Shown here piece by piece: positions 24,703 through 33,609 of a stretch of 64,000 bases of DNA. Source of the DNA: Oceanospirillum sp048264105 (GTDB lineage: Bacteria; Pseudomonadota; Gammaproteobacteria; Pseudomonadales; Halomonadaceae); contig JBLXDJ010000001.1 in NCBI GenBank assembly GCA_048264105.1, positions 620,001 to 684,000 of the forward strand, in the 5' to 3' direction. Within the stretch, counting starts at the first letter, position 1. Each line of letters starts with the position of its first letter. The position numbers were made by a program, and so were the translations under genes. Under the pieces are notes generated by a model, which worked only from the letters and a program-made list of their open reading frames with translations, made no database searches and was not told the origin of the DNA.

Positions 24703-26592
24703 ATGCGCTGGTCAGGGATTTTGGGCCTTTTAACGTTAGCTGCGACTTCAGTTACCCTGCAGGCGAAAGCGGCTACGATGCCAGATGATAAAACTTTAGA
24801 AACCATTGCCAATAAGCAACAATGGGCCCATCTTTTACATTACCGTGATCATCCCTATACCTTCCGTTTTCTTAGTCAGAATGACAGTGATACTTTCTTC
24901 ATAGCTGAAGACGGTAAAACAAGTCTTAGCTCTGAATTAAAAGCAAATGTCACGGCTTTCCTGAAGACTGAGATGGCAGATAATCGCTCTGCTCAATGTC
25001 GATTTCCTGCGCGGTATGAATGGATTAAGCAGCAATTGCCTCAGGTTGCCTTTGTTGATCAGTCCTGTTCAGAGTTTCAGGCGTGGAAAAATGAAATCGA
25101 AGCTGACAACCTGACTCTGATCTTTCCTGCGTCACATATTAATTCACCTTCTTCGATGTATGGTCACACGCTCGTTCGCATGGACCGTGAAGATGAATCC
25201 AGAAGCAAGCTGTTGTCATATAGTGTCAATTTCGCAGCCAATGCGGATCCTTCTGATAATGAATTAGTATTCAGTTATAAAGGGTTGACCGGTGGGTATC
25301 CCGGGGTTGTCTCTGTTATGCCGTATTATGAGAAAACCAATGAATACCAGCATATGGAATACCGGGATATCTGGGAGTACCAGCTAAATCTTACAAAGTC
25401 CGAAGTGGATCAGTTTGTTCGTCATGTCTGGGAAACCAAAGATACTTACTTCGATTATTACTTTTTTGATGAAAACTGCTCGTATCGATTGCTGGCCCTG
25501 TTGGACGCCAGTTCTGAGCGCGCTGATCTGACGAAGCATTTCACTTATACCGCAGTACCTGTAGATACGATCCGGGTTCTTCAGGATGCAGGTCTTGTCG
25601 ATAAAACGCATTACAGGGCATCGGCGGCATCAGGCCTGGAATACAAGAGCGAGCAGACGACTGAAGACGTCCTTGAAGTTGCCCGTGACCTGGTTGATAC
25701 CGAGCAGGATATAGAAACGCTGCTGAGCGATCTTGATGAACGGGATCAGGTCAGAGCGCTCGAGCTTGCTCATGCTTATGCCCGATATCTGGCGATTAAA
25801 AAGCGTAAAGATAACCCGGTATTGAGAAAAAGAACGATCAGATTGCTCTCTGCCAGAGCAAAGCGTCCTGTTGATGCAGAGTTTAAAGAAACACCGACGC
25901 CTGCCATAAGAGATGATGAAGGCCATTACAGCTCACGTTTCGCTGTCTGGGGTGGTCAGGCAGAATCAGCTGGGGCTGAAAGCGCATTCTCGGATCTGCG
26001 TCTGCGTCTTGCCTACCATGACATTATGGATCTGCCGGATGGATTTGTGCCCGGTTCACAGATCCAGATGGGGCAGTTTGATCTTAGGGTTTGGGATGAA
26101 GGTGATGTACAGCTCAACCGTTTTATTCTGATTGATGTCTTGTCTCTCAGTCATCAAACCTATTTCCAGTCCCCTGTGGCATGGTCGGTTACAACAGGTA
26201 TGGAGCGTCCCCTTGGTCAGGGTGGTGATCTGTATTCGTATCTTAAAGTTGGCTTTGGTCAGGCATATCTGACGGATTTCGGGCGTTTATATGCCCTGGC
26301 TGATATGCAGCTTGTCGCAGATGATCAGTTTGATGATGGTTATCAGGCAAGTATTGGACCTCGTATAGGATGGTTGCTGCAGCGGAGTCGTTATCAGGCT
26401 CAGATTGAGGGTAATTTTCAGGAGTTCAATCTGGGGGATGAAACGAAGCGCCGTAATATCCGTGCTGAATTGGGTTACAAGCTTGCCCGTCAGTGGCAGA
26501 TTCGCTTGAGGGCTGAAATCGCTCAGTCAGAGTTGGATGATATATTTCAGGACAGTAATGAAATTTCTGCGGGGATCAACTGGTATTACTGA
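24703..26592 (+). CDS. DUF4105 envelope protein with C-terminal beta-rich domain
   Basis: 629 residues, exported (MRWSGILGLLTLAATSVTLQAKA). I start at ATG 24703, with GGAG about 11 bases upstream; a TTG at 24658 would put the start inside the terminator. The DUF4105/Lnb-type domain has PASHINSPSSMYGHTLVRMD and YFFDENCSYRLLALLD, giving a conserved His and Cys that suggest a thiol hydrolase-like site. The C-terminal 200 residues alternate in a way that suggests an outer-membrane beta-barrel or beta-sandwich. Substrate unknown. Confidence 0.8.
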   Translation: MRWSGILGLLTLAATSVTLQAKAATMPDDKTLETIANKQQWAHLLHYRDHPYTFRFLSQNDSDTFFIAEDGKTSLSSELKANVTAFLKTEMADNRSAQCRFPARYEWIKQQLPQVAFVDQSCSEFQAWKNEIEADNLTLIFPASHINSPSSMYGHTLVRMDREDESRSKLLSYSVNFAANADPSDNELVFSYKGLTGGYPGVVSVMPYYEKTNEYQHMEYRDIWEYQLNLTKSEVDQFVRHVWETKDTYFDYYFFDENCSYRLLALLDASSERADLTKHFTYTAVPVDTIRVLQDAGLVDKTHYRASAASGLEYKSEQTTEDVLEVARDLVDTEQDIETLLSDLDERDQVRALELAHAYARYLAIKKRKDNPVLRKRTIRLLSARAKRPVDAEFKETPTPAIRDDEGHYSSRFAVWGGQAESAGAESAFSDLRLRLAYHDIMDLPDGFVPGSQIQMGQFDLRVWDEGDVQLNRFILIDVLSLSHQTYFQSPVAWSVTTGMERPLGQGGDLYSYLKVGFGQAYLTDFGRLYALADMQLVADDQFDDGYQASIGPRIGWLLQRSRYQAQIEGNFQEFNLGDETKRRNIRAELGYKLARQWQIRLRAEIAQSELDDIFQDSNEISAGINWYY

Positions 26593-26675
26593 TATGAAGG
26601 GAATCTGCTGGTGGAGAGCGCCAGCAGGTTCTCTTCTGTTCTGCAGTTAAAATACGGCTGAATGGACTAATAGCC

Positions 26676-27569
26676 ATGTCAATCATGAAGCATGAGAAGA
26701 TGATTTCACCAAGGGTATCAGGAGGTGGCAGAACTCTTTTGCTTCTCATCCTCCTTGCCGCTTTGACGGGGTGTTCCGGAACGTCCTCTTTCTTCTTTTA
26801 TCCTCAAAGTCGCTGGTTTTCCACGCCTGAAGATGTTGCTCAGCCATACAAGAATATTATTCTGACGGCTGCGGATGGCACCAGGCTGCATAGCTGGTGG
26901 TTGGCAGGACAAAATAAGTCGCCGGATACTGTGATTTTGTATCTGCACGGCAACGCACAAAACATCAGCACCCATAGTCACAGTATCTACTGGCTCGCTC
27001 AGGAAGGTTACGATGTGCTGGCTTTAGATTACAGAGGCTTTGGTGCATCTCAGGGCGAAGCGCAGATGCCCGATATTTTACAGGATATCGAGGCTGCCAC
27101 CCGTTGGATTCGCTACCACTATCCTGAGAAGAAACTCATCATTCTGGGGCAGAGCATTGGGGCTGCCTTAGCCGTTAACTTCACGGCTAAGGCCTCGGTT
27201 CGTTATAACATTGAAGGGTTGATTCTCGATGCGCCCTTTGCCGCGTTTCCTCAGGCTGCCCGCGATGTAACCAGTAAGAGCTTTATAGGCTGGTTTATCT
27301 ATCCTTTTACTATTCTTGTTCCGAGTCGATGGGACCCGGTTGATTTAGCGGGCCATATAAAAATTCCGACACTGATTATGCATAGTCAGGAAGACCCTGT
27401 AATACCGTACGAGCGGGGGAGAAGGGTTTTTGATGCTTTGCCGCCTCTTTCTGAGGGGCGTCATTGCTGGCTAGAGAGCCGTGGCGGGCATATCGCGTCT
27501 TTTAAATATGAAGATATTCGGCAGCAGACGCTCAGTTTTATTGAAAACGGTGAATGTGCCGGTGATTAA
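26676..27569 (+). CDS. Lipoprotein alpha/beta hydrolase
   Basis: 297 residues. The N-terminus has a hydrophobic run and a lipobox LTGC (Cys33), so it is probably lipid-anchored in the envelope. The alpha/beta hydrolase fold (YfhR/BAAT-like) is clear: LYLHGNAQN, LDYRGFGAS, nucleophile Ser160 in GQSIG, Asp240 in SQEDPVIP and His272 in GGHIAS, a complete triad. Several ATGs (26676, 26685, 26700) could start it and no ribosome site decides. It follows the DUF4105 gene by 83 bp. Substrate unknown; an ester or peptidyl bond in the envelope is inference. Confidence 0.85.
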   Translation: MSIMKHEKMISPRVSGGGRTLLLLILLAALTGCSGTSSFFFYPQSRWFSTPEDVAQPYKNIILTAADGTRLHSWWLAGQNKSPDTVILYLHGNAQNISTHSHSIYWLAQEGYDVLALDYRGFGASQGEAQMPDILQDIEAATRWIRYHYPEKKLIILGQSIGAALAVNFTAKASVRYNIEGLILDAPFAAFPQAARDVTSKSFIGWFIYPFTILVPSRWDPVDLAGHIKIPTLIMHSQEDPVIPYERGRRVFDALPPLSEGRHCWLESRGGHIASFKYEDIRQQTLSFIENGECAGD

Positions 27570-27632
27570 ATTGTAGTTTGGTTGTTTCTGTAGTTAATCT
27601 ATCTGCTTTTAGAGAAATACTCTGCAGTGATC

Positions 27633-27641
27633 TGCTAAAAT
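27633..27641 (+). promoter_or_regulatory. Extended -10 promoter candidate for the Rid gene
   Basis: TGCTAAAAT matches the TGnTAnnnT extended -10 form and lies 39 bases before the ATG. No clear -35 box. Confidence 0.4.
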
Positions 27642-27679
27642 ACCCGGCACTATCTTTAACGTGTTACTGAGGTGTGTAA

Positions 27680-28036
27680 ATGTCGATTGAACGTCTGGAA
27701 GTAGGTCAGCGTATGAGCCGTATTGTTAAGCATAACGGCACTATTTATCTTTGTGGTCAGGTTGCGGCAGATGCTAATACTGATATTAAAGAGCAGACCC
27801 GTACCACGCTTGAAAAGATCGAAAAGTTATTGGCTCAGGCTGGTTCTGATAAGCATCACATGCTGTCTGTGACGATCTATGTGCGTGACATGAAAGACTT
27901 CGCGGCGATGAATGAAGTTTGGGATGCCTGGGTTCCTGAAGGCGTAGCACCTGCCCGTGCCTGTGTTGAAGCGCGTATGGCTCGTCCGGAGCTTCTGGTT
28001 GAGATGTCAGTAGTAGCAGCTGAAATTACGGCTTAA
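27680..28036 (+). CDS. Rid family enamine/imine deaminase
   Basis: Hydrolyses reactive enamine/imine intermediates made by PLP enzymes; cytoplasmic trimer, 118 residues. The family pattern is present: LCGQVAAD, then PARACVEARM with the key Arg and LLVEMSVVAA with the Glu. The exact Rid subgroup is unclear; it looks closer to the YoaB/Rid2 type than to canonical RidA. AGGTG precedes the start. Confidence 0.88.
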   Translation: MSIERLEVGQRMSRIVKHNGTIYLCGQVAADANTDIKEQTRTTLEKIEKLLAQAGSDKHHMLSVTIYVRDMKDFAAMNEVWDAWVPEGVAPARACVEARMARPELLVEMSVVAAEITA

Positions 28037-28074
28037 TCACCGTCTTCAGCTGTTAGGCCGCAACGTCGGCGCAT

Positions 28075-28128
28075 AAAAAAACGCACCTGAATATCCCTGT
28101 TGCAGGGATCTCCATGGTGCGTTTTTTA
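28075..28128. terminator. Bidirectional terminator with nested hairpin between convergent genes
   Basis: ACGCACC (28081-28087) pairs with GGTGCGT (28116-28122), flanked by A6 and T6 runs. The loop holds a second perfect hairpin ATCCCTG/CAGGGAT (28093-28099 with 28103-28109). It serves the convergent Rid and DUF3010 genes. Confidence 0.88.
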
Positions 28129-28146
28129 TTAGCAGATCTTAAGCGT

Positions 28147-28683
28147 TTAGCGATTCCACGGATTAGGCGCATCCGTTTTCTCTTTCTCTGCTGGTTTTTC
28201 TTCAGAAACAGCTTCTTTTTCTGCTACAGCTTCAGAAACACCTGCTTGCTTATGAACCAGCGGATTGCTCAGGTAGGCAAATGCGGTGGTAAAAGCCACT
28301 TCCTGGAACATTTTCAGACCCGTTTCGCGGAAATCTACCGGCATTGGGGTTTTCTTCAGCTGTTCTTTAATCTGTGTTGGCGTCATAATTTCAACGTCAA
28401 CCTTGGTCAATGCCTGCAAGGCACCTTCCATTTTGAAACCAACGGCTCCACCGGCAAACTTGCCTTTATGGGGACGCTGACGAATGACAACGCGGTCAAT
28501 CTTATAATCTTCCAGTAACTTAGCGAAAGACTGTTGGAAATAGCGCATCTGCTGCTGGTCATCGCTATCTTTCAGCGTAAAACGAATCTGACGGCAGTCT
28601 GGAATATCAAACAAGTCACCGGATTTAGATAGCAGGCAGATAAGCGCTTCACTGCCCTTTAGTTCAACACCACAAACTTTCAT
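28147..28683 (-). CDS. DUF3010 family protein with acidic-basic C-terminal tail
   Basis: Function unknown, 178 residues. The start is the ATG complementary to 28681-28683 (MKVCGVELKGSEALICLLSK); the longer frame upstream would run into the nudC promoter region. The first 140 residues are the DUF3010 core; the beta-hairpin opening recalls RNase H-like folds, but I cannot show catalytic residues. The last ~30 residues are a low-complexity Glu/Lys/Ala tail beyond the usual family length. Divergent from nudC by 104 bp. Confidence 0.75.
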   Translation of the reverse strand: MKVCGVELKGSEALICLLSKSGDLFDIPDCRQIRFTLKDSDDQQQMRYFQQSFAKLLEDYKIDRVVIRQRPHKGKFAGGAVGFKMEGALQALTKVDVEIMTPTQIKEQLKKTPMPVDFRETGLKMFQEVAFTTAFAYLSNPLVHKQAGVSEAVAEKEAVSEEKPAEKEKTDAPNPWNR

Positions 28684-28787
28684 AATGCACCTGTAAACGA
28701 AATGTCGCGGCATTATAAACCCATTGTTACCATAAACCCATGACTGAACGTCCAAATGAGTCATTCAACCTTTAATGCGGAGTTTTT

Positions 28788-29633
28788 ATGCAAGTGGAAC
28801 GCTTTTGTAACACCCTGGAATTGCCGGCAGAAAGTTATCTGATCCTGTTTACCGGTAATGACCTGATCTGTGATTCCACTGCAGAACCACTACATACCGT
28901 TTCATCCCTGCTGCCTTTCTGGCAGAGCGAAGCGACCTTACCGGACGTTGAATGGCGTTACATTGCCGATCGTGACGGTAAACCGGTCTATTGCGCCAGA
29001 AGTTTTGACTGGCAGAACTGGGCGGATACGTTTCCGGATCGCTTCAGTCGTTTCGCTTTCAGAGCCTTGCTGCCTCAGTTGGACCAAAGTGATTTTGAAC
29101 TGATCGCGTCAGGCAGCCAGTTATTGACCTGGGATCAGGATCATAACTATTGCAGCCGTTGCGGCAGTAAAACCCGTATACACCCTTATGAAAATGCCCA
29201 GTGCTGCGATAGCTGTGGCTACCGCCAATATCCACGTATCAACCCTTGTATTATCGCGTTAATCACTCAGGGTGATCGGGTCTTGCTGGCGCGCAATGCT
29301 AACTTTAAGGCCGATTATTTCAGTTGTATCGCAGGTTTTATCGAGCCGGGGGAGAGCGTCGAGCAGGCGGTATCCCGTGAGATCTTTGAAGAAGTGGGTG
29401 TTCGTGTGAAGAATATCCGCTATCACTCCAGCCAGAGCTGGCCCTTCCCGCATTCTCTGATGCTGGGCTTTATCTGCGATTATGACGGCGGTGAGATCAA
29501 GGTAGACGGCCATGAGATTGTGGAAGCCCGCTGGGGACGGCTGGACGATTTTCCATTAAAGCCGGGCAGTTTTGCAATTTCCGGTCAGCTGATGCAGACG
29601 TTTCAGGAGGAGTGTGACGCTCGTCAGAAATGA
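28788..29633 (+). CDS. nudC: NAD+/NADH pyrophosphatase, RNA NAD-decapping hydrolase
   Basis: Removes NAD caps from RNA 5' ends and hydrolyses NADH; 281 residues. The zinc ribbon has Cys122, Cys125, Cys140 and Cys143 with standard spacing. The Nudix box GFIEPGESVEQAVSREIFEEVGV (183-205) is split here as GFIEPGES...REIFEEVGV and has all catalytic residues. The NudC-specific SQSWPFPHSLMLGF follows. The N-terminal domain is present. Confidence 0.96.
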   Translation: MQVERFCNTLELPAESYLILFTGNDLICDSTAEPLHTVSSLLPFWQSEATLPDVEWRYIADRDGKPVYCARSFDWQNWADTFPDRFSRFAFRALLPQLDQSDFELIASGSQLLTWDQDHNYCSRCGSKTRIHPYENAQCCDSCGYRQYPRINPCIIALITQGDRVLLARNANFKADYFSCIAGFIEPGESVEQAVSREIFEEVGVRVKNIRYHSSQSWPFPHSLMLGFICDYDGGEIKVDGHEIVEARWGRLDDFPLKPGSFAISGQLMQTFQEECDARQK

Positions 29634-29768
29634 TGTTAAGTGGTCGACAGATGCGTTTTATTTGGGCAAATCAGAATGTAATTCTTTGAATCCCTAATCG
29701 AATTGGCAGCGTATAGATCAAGAGTTGTGAGCTGTAAGCCACGCCTGATAACAAAAAAGGAATAACCA

Positions 29769-31169
29769 ATGGATAACCCATTAATTGCCATTGTTTTAAT
29801 CGTTGCCCTGCTTTCCGTTTTATTGTCCCCAAAAGCCAGAACCGTTGGAGGTTTCTTTCAGGGACAGTCCGCTGATGGTCAGGCTCCCGGCCTGATCACC
29901 TTAATCTTTTCTCAGGTAACCACCTGGATCTTTGCCCGATCCCTGATGAATGCCGCCATTCTCGGCTTTTACTACGGCATTTGGGGAACGCTGGCTTATG
30001 CAGCCTATTATCTTTCCTTTTTTACCGGCGGAAAGATTATTGATCATCTCCGGTTTGAACGGGGTTATGGCAGTGTTCAGGCGTTCCTTTCTGACCGCTT
30101 TGGTAAAACCGGCACCCGCTGTTACAACACAGTGATCGGTGTTCGTCTGGTGAGTGAGGTGTTTGCTAATCTGCTGGTGATCGGGTTGCTGTTTGGCGCG
30201 GCGGGCACCCAGGCTTATACCTTAGGCATTATCGCAATCGCTCTGATTACCCTGTTTTACTCGATGATGGGGGGATTACACGCCTCTCTGAAAACGGATC
30301 TGTTTCAGATGCTGATTTTCCTTGCGGTGCTGGGCTTGTTGATGATCAGCGCCTTGGGCAGTGGCAGTCTGAATGCTGATATTTTTGCTTTCAAGCCCTT
30401 TGAACTCTCTGAACCCGGACCTGTTTTGCTTCTGGTTGCACTGCTGCAGATCTGGAGCTACCCGATGCATGATCCTGTCATGATGGATCGTGGCTTTCTG
30501 GCGGATCGTGAAACAACACGTCGCAGCTTTATTCATGCAGGCTGGATCAGCATGATCTGTATCCTGTTGTTTGGTTTGCTGGGGGTGATGGCCGGAGCAG
30601 GCACTCTGAGCGGCGAGAATATGAATCAGGCGCTGACCCGTATTTTAGGTGAGCTGCCGATGCTGTTATTCAGTGCCTCGCTGATTATCTCCGCGATGTC
30701 GACGCTGGATAGCGCGCTTTCAAGCTCAGCGAAGCTGGCTATCGTAGACATGAAACTGACCGATGCCAGCCTGAAAAATGGCCGCGCAGCCATGGCGGTG
30801 TTTATGCTCCTTGGTGTTGCTCTGGTTTTTCTGGGCAATAAGGATCTGTTCAGTGCTGTGGCAGTGAGTGGTACCGCGTCTATGTATCTCGCGCCGGTGA
30901 TCTTCTTCAGTCTGTGGGGCAATAAAGAATCGATTCCTGTCGCCAGTTATCTGGCCAGCTTTGTTCTGGCTTTGAGTGGTGCGGTGCTCTATTTCACCGA
31001 ATCCTCCGGTTACAGCGCCCTGTTGGGAGATAGCCATAAATACACCAAGCTGTTGTGGATCTCCTTGACGGTACTTGTCGGTGGTTGTCTCTTCTTTTGG
31101 TTGGGCGAGAAAATATCCGGTCAGAAGCGATTGACTGAATCCGGGATCGCGAAAGGGAATATGGGATGA
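29769..31169 (+). CDS. Sodium:solute symporter (SSS family)
   Basis: Inner-membrane Na+-coupled importer, 466 residues with about 13 hydrophobic segments. LeuT-fold features of the SSS family include MMGGLHASLKTDLFQM and SAMSTLDSALSSSAKLA. AAAGGAAT precedes the ATG. The gene overlaps the following metallophosphoesterase-fold gene by 4 bp, so the two products are probably made in fixed ratio. I cannot name the substrate; the sequence is not a close match in my memory to PutP, ActP or PanF. Confidence 0.88.
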   Translation: MDNPLIAIVLIVALLSVLLSPKARTVGGFFQGQSADGQAPGLITLIFSQVTTWIFARSLMNAAILGFYYGIWGTLAYAAYYLSFFTGGKIIDHLRFERGYGSVQAFLSDRFGKTGTRCYNTVIGVRLVSEVFANLLVIGLLFGAAGTQAYTLGIIAIALITLFYSMMGGLHASLKTDLFQMLIFLAVLGLLMISALGSGSLNADIFAFKPFELSEPGPVLLLVALLQIWSYPMHDPVMMDRGFLADRETTRRSFIHAGWISMICILLFGLLGVMAGAGTLSGENMNQALTRILGELPMLLFSASLIISAMSTLDSALSSSAKLAIVDMKLTDASLKNGRAAMAVFMLLGVALVFLGNKDLFSAVAVSGTASMYLAPVIFFSLWGNKESIPVASYLASFVLALSGAVLYFTESSGYSALLGDSHKYTKLLWISLTVLVGGCLFFWLGEKISGQKRLTESGIAKGNMG

Positions 31170-32020
31170 TCGGAGAGAAGATTTCAGACCTCGGCACTCT
31201 GGAAGGGTCGGTCTTGGTTTTCGGAGGTCCTTACAGCAACCTTCAGGCGACACAGGCGATGCGAGATATCGCGGGTGAATTGAATATCCCCGCAGAGAAT
31301 GTGATCTGTACCGGTGATATTGTGGCCTATTGTGCCGATGCTGCGGCAACAACAGACCTGATCAGGGAGTGGGGGATCCATCTGGTGATGGGTAACTGTG
31401 AAGAATCCCTTGCCAGTGGTGCTTTGGATTGTGGCTGTGGCTTCGAGGAGGACAGCGCCTGCTCTTTGCTTTCAACCGGCTGGTATCGCTACGCTCAGAA
31501 GCAGGTCAGCAGCGAACAGGCCAAGTGGATGGGAGCCTTACACCGCTCAATTCGTTTTTCCTTGCTGGGACAATCATTTCAGGTGGTTCACGGCGGGTTA
31601 GACCAGATCAACCGTTTTGTCTTTGCAGGCAGCGATGCATCGGTTTTCGCCGAAGAGTTCGCCAAAACCGATGCCGATGTGGTTATCGGCGGGCATTGCG
31701 GTATTCCCTTCAGCCGTACAGAAGATGGTAAACACTGGTTAAACGCCGGTGTGATCGGTATGCCCGCCAATGATGGCACCCCCGATGGGTGGTATATGCT
31801 GATAATGCCGGATCCAGCCGCCGGTAAGCTCAATGTCCGCTGGCATCGTCTGAGTTATCAGGTTGCTGAGGCCCAAGGTGCCATGGATAACGCCGGCTTA
31901 AAAACGCCCTATCGGGAGTCACTGGCCAGCGGGCTTTGGCCCAGTATGGATGTGTTGCCCGAGGCTGAGAGAAACGCCTGCGGCCAACAGCTTCAGCCGG
32001 AAGATCGGGTGATCGTCTAA
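31166..32020 (+). CDS. Divergent metallophosphoesterase-fold protein lacking several metal ligands
   Basis: 284 residues, no signal peptide. It follows the YfcE-like phosphoesterase plan, but the motifs are altered. Motif I (usually DxHGN) reads GPYSN at 21-25, losing Asp and His. GD (50-51) is kept. The GNHD motif reads GNCEE (76-80). VHGG (His142) is kept. The last motif GHxH reads GHCG (176-179). A cysteine-rich stretch, DCGCGFEEDSAC, occupies 88-99. It is therefore either non-catalytic or uses a different metal site. It is translationally coupled to the sodium symporter, which suggests a regulatory or processing role for the imported solute. Confidence 0.8.
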   Translation: MIGEKISDLGTLEGSVLVFGGPYSNLQATQAMRDIAGELNIPAENVICTGDIVAYCADAAATTDLIREWGIHLVMGNCEESLASGALDCGCGFEEDSACSLLSTGWYRYAQKQVSSEQAKWMGALHRSIRFSLLGQSFQVVHGGLDQINRFVFAGSDASVFAEEFAKTDADVVIGGHCGIPFSRTEDGKHWLNAGVIGMPANDGTPDGWYMLIMPDPAAGKLNVRWHRLSYQVAEAQGAMDNAGLKTPYRESLASGLWPSMDVLPEAERNACGQQLQPEDRVIV

Positions 32021-32160
32021 GAGCTTTGAAGAAGTGGGTGAAGGTTGGTTGTGATGGTTTGAATAGAAAAACAGTGCGTCGCATAAATCCCGGTTATTGT
32101 TGTCATAGGGTGTATGAGGTTTAAAAGCAGACCGAAAAATAGCAGATTAAGGAGTCCTCT

Positions 32161-33609
32161 GTGGTTAAACGCTATCTGAAAAGTGCCGGTAAGCAGCTTG
32201 GAAGTAAAATCGGCAAACAGCTCGGTGAGAAAATAGGGAAGGAGCTGATCAGACACGCTGAAAACCTGACCCCGCACAAGCGTCACCGTATGGGCGTGAC
32301 CGGCTTTTCCCGTGCAGGTAAAACGGTACTTATCACACAGCTGACCCACAGCCTGCTTCGGGTTGATGAACCGCTACCGGAGGGGGTCAGTCGCCATCCG
32401 CTCACCGGTTTAGATCTGTTTGATGCCGGGCTGCTCAAACCTGCACTGTTAAAAGAGGACAAACTGGCTCGCCGTAGTCAGTTCGATTTCTTTCGTCACC
32501 GCGACAGCCTGATGGGGCAGGGCCGCTGGCCCGAACCCACCCATGATCTCACTTGGCTGGATCTTGAGATCAAGCGCCCGCAGAAGCAGCAAGCCCTGCA
32601 GAATCTGATCTCGGCAGATAGCCTGCATCTGGAAATCATGGATTACCCCGGTGAATGGCTGGCAGATCTGGCTCTGCCGGAACAATCCTTCAGTCAGTGG
32701 TCAGACTCTGCATGGGAACTGGCCCAACAGTCCCACCGGCAAAAACTCAGCGAACCCTTCCGTCAACTGATCGCTGAAGCCGCAGAACAGCAGCTGGTGA
32801 GCGACGCTCTGCAACGCAAGCTGACCGATGCCTGGAAAGATTACCTGATTGCCGCCCGCGCTGAAGGCTACGTGCTGAATCAACCCGGCCGTGTACTGGT
32901 GCCGGGACAGATGCAGAACTATTCCATGCTGGGCTTCTTTCCGGTACCGGATCATCTGCAGCTACCCAAACTGCAGAAAAGCATGAGCCGCCTGTTTGAC
33001 GCCTACAAACAGGAGATTGAAAGCCATCTGGGGCGTCATTTCCGCCATCTGGATAGTCAGGTCATTCTGGTGGATCTGTTAACCGCACTGGAGCAAGGCG
33101 AAGCCGCCCTGAACGAACTTCAGCAGGCGATGCAGGCCGCATTGCGATTCTTCCGCTACGGCAGTCAGAAGGGCGTACTCCAGTGGCTGAACCGTAAAAT
33201 CGGCCGCGTCGTCTTTGCCGCCACCAAAGCGGATCAGCTGGTTTTGTCCGAACGTATCCGGCTGGAGAAACTGCTTGGCGCGCTGCTGAATGAGATCGAC
33301 CCCGGTAATGATGTGCGGGCTCGGGCGGATGTACGCTATCGCGCCATTGCCGCACTGGAAGCCACCCGCAGTCTGGTGGATGACAACGGCCAGGAGTATC
33401 TGCTGGGGCGGGAGAGCGATGGCCGCCAGCAGCCTTATTACTCGGGTCGTGTCCCGGAAGCCCTGCCTATCGACTGGGACACCTTACCGGATCAGCTGCA
33501 GCTTAAACGCTGGTCACCACCAGCCCGCATCGCCAATGTTAATCAGTTGCTGCCCGCGTATCAGCTGGGCCGTGTGCTTAATGATCTGCTGAAGGATGAC
33601 CTGTCATGA
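32161..33609 (+). CDS. ycjX: YcjX family P-loop NTPase
   Basis: Stress-associated GTPase-like protein, 482 residues. The start is GTG at 32161 with AAGGAG 6 bases upstream. The P-loop GFSRAGKT lies near residues 45-52 after a lysine-rich amphipathic start. YcjX-specific parts include LEIMDYPGEWLADL and VVFAATKADQLV (the G4-like NKxD region as TKAD). It overlaps ycjF by 4 bp. In enterics this pair lies in or next to the psp regulon; no psp genes are visible here. Confidence 0.93.
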   Translation: MVKRYLKSAGKQLGSKIGKQLGEKIGKELIRHAENLTPHKRHRMGVTGFSRAGKTVLITQLTHSLLRVDEPLPEGVSRHPLTGLDLFDAGLLKPALLKEDKLARRSQFDFFRHRDSLMGQGRWPEPTHDLTWLDLEIKRPQKQQALQNLISADSLHLEIMDYPGEWLADLALPEQSFSQWSDSAWELAQQSHRQKLSEPFRQLIAEAAEQQLVSDALQRKLTDAWKDYLIAARAEGYVLNQPGRVLVPGQMQNYSMLGFFPVPDHLQLPKLQKSMSRLFDAYKQEIESHLGRHFRHLDSQVILVDLLTALEQGEAALNELQQAMQAALRFFRYGSQKGVLQWLNRKIGRVVFAATKADQLVLSERIRLEKLLGALLNEIDPGNDVRARADVRYRAIAALEATRSLVDDNGQEYLLGRESDGRQQPYYSGRVPEALPIDWDTLPDQLQLKRWSPPARIANVNQLLPAYQLGRVLNDLLKDDLS

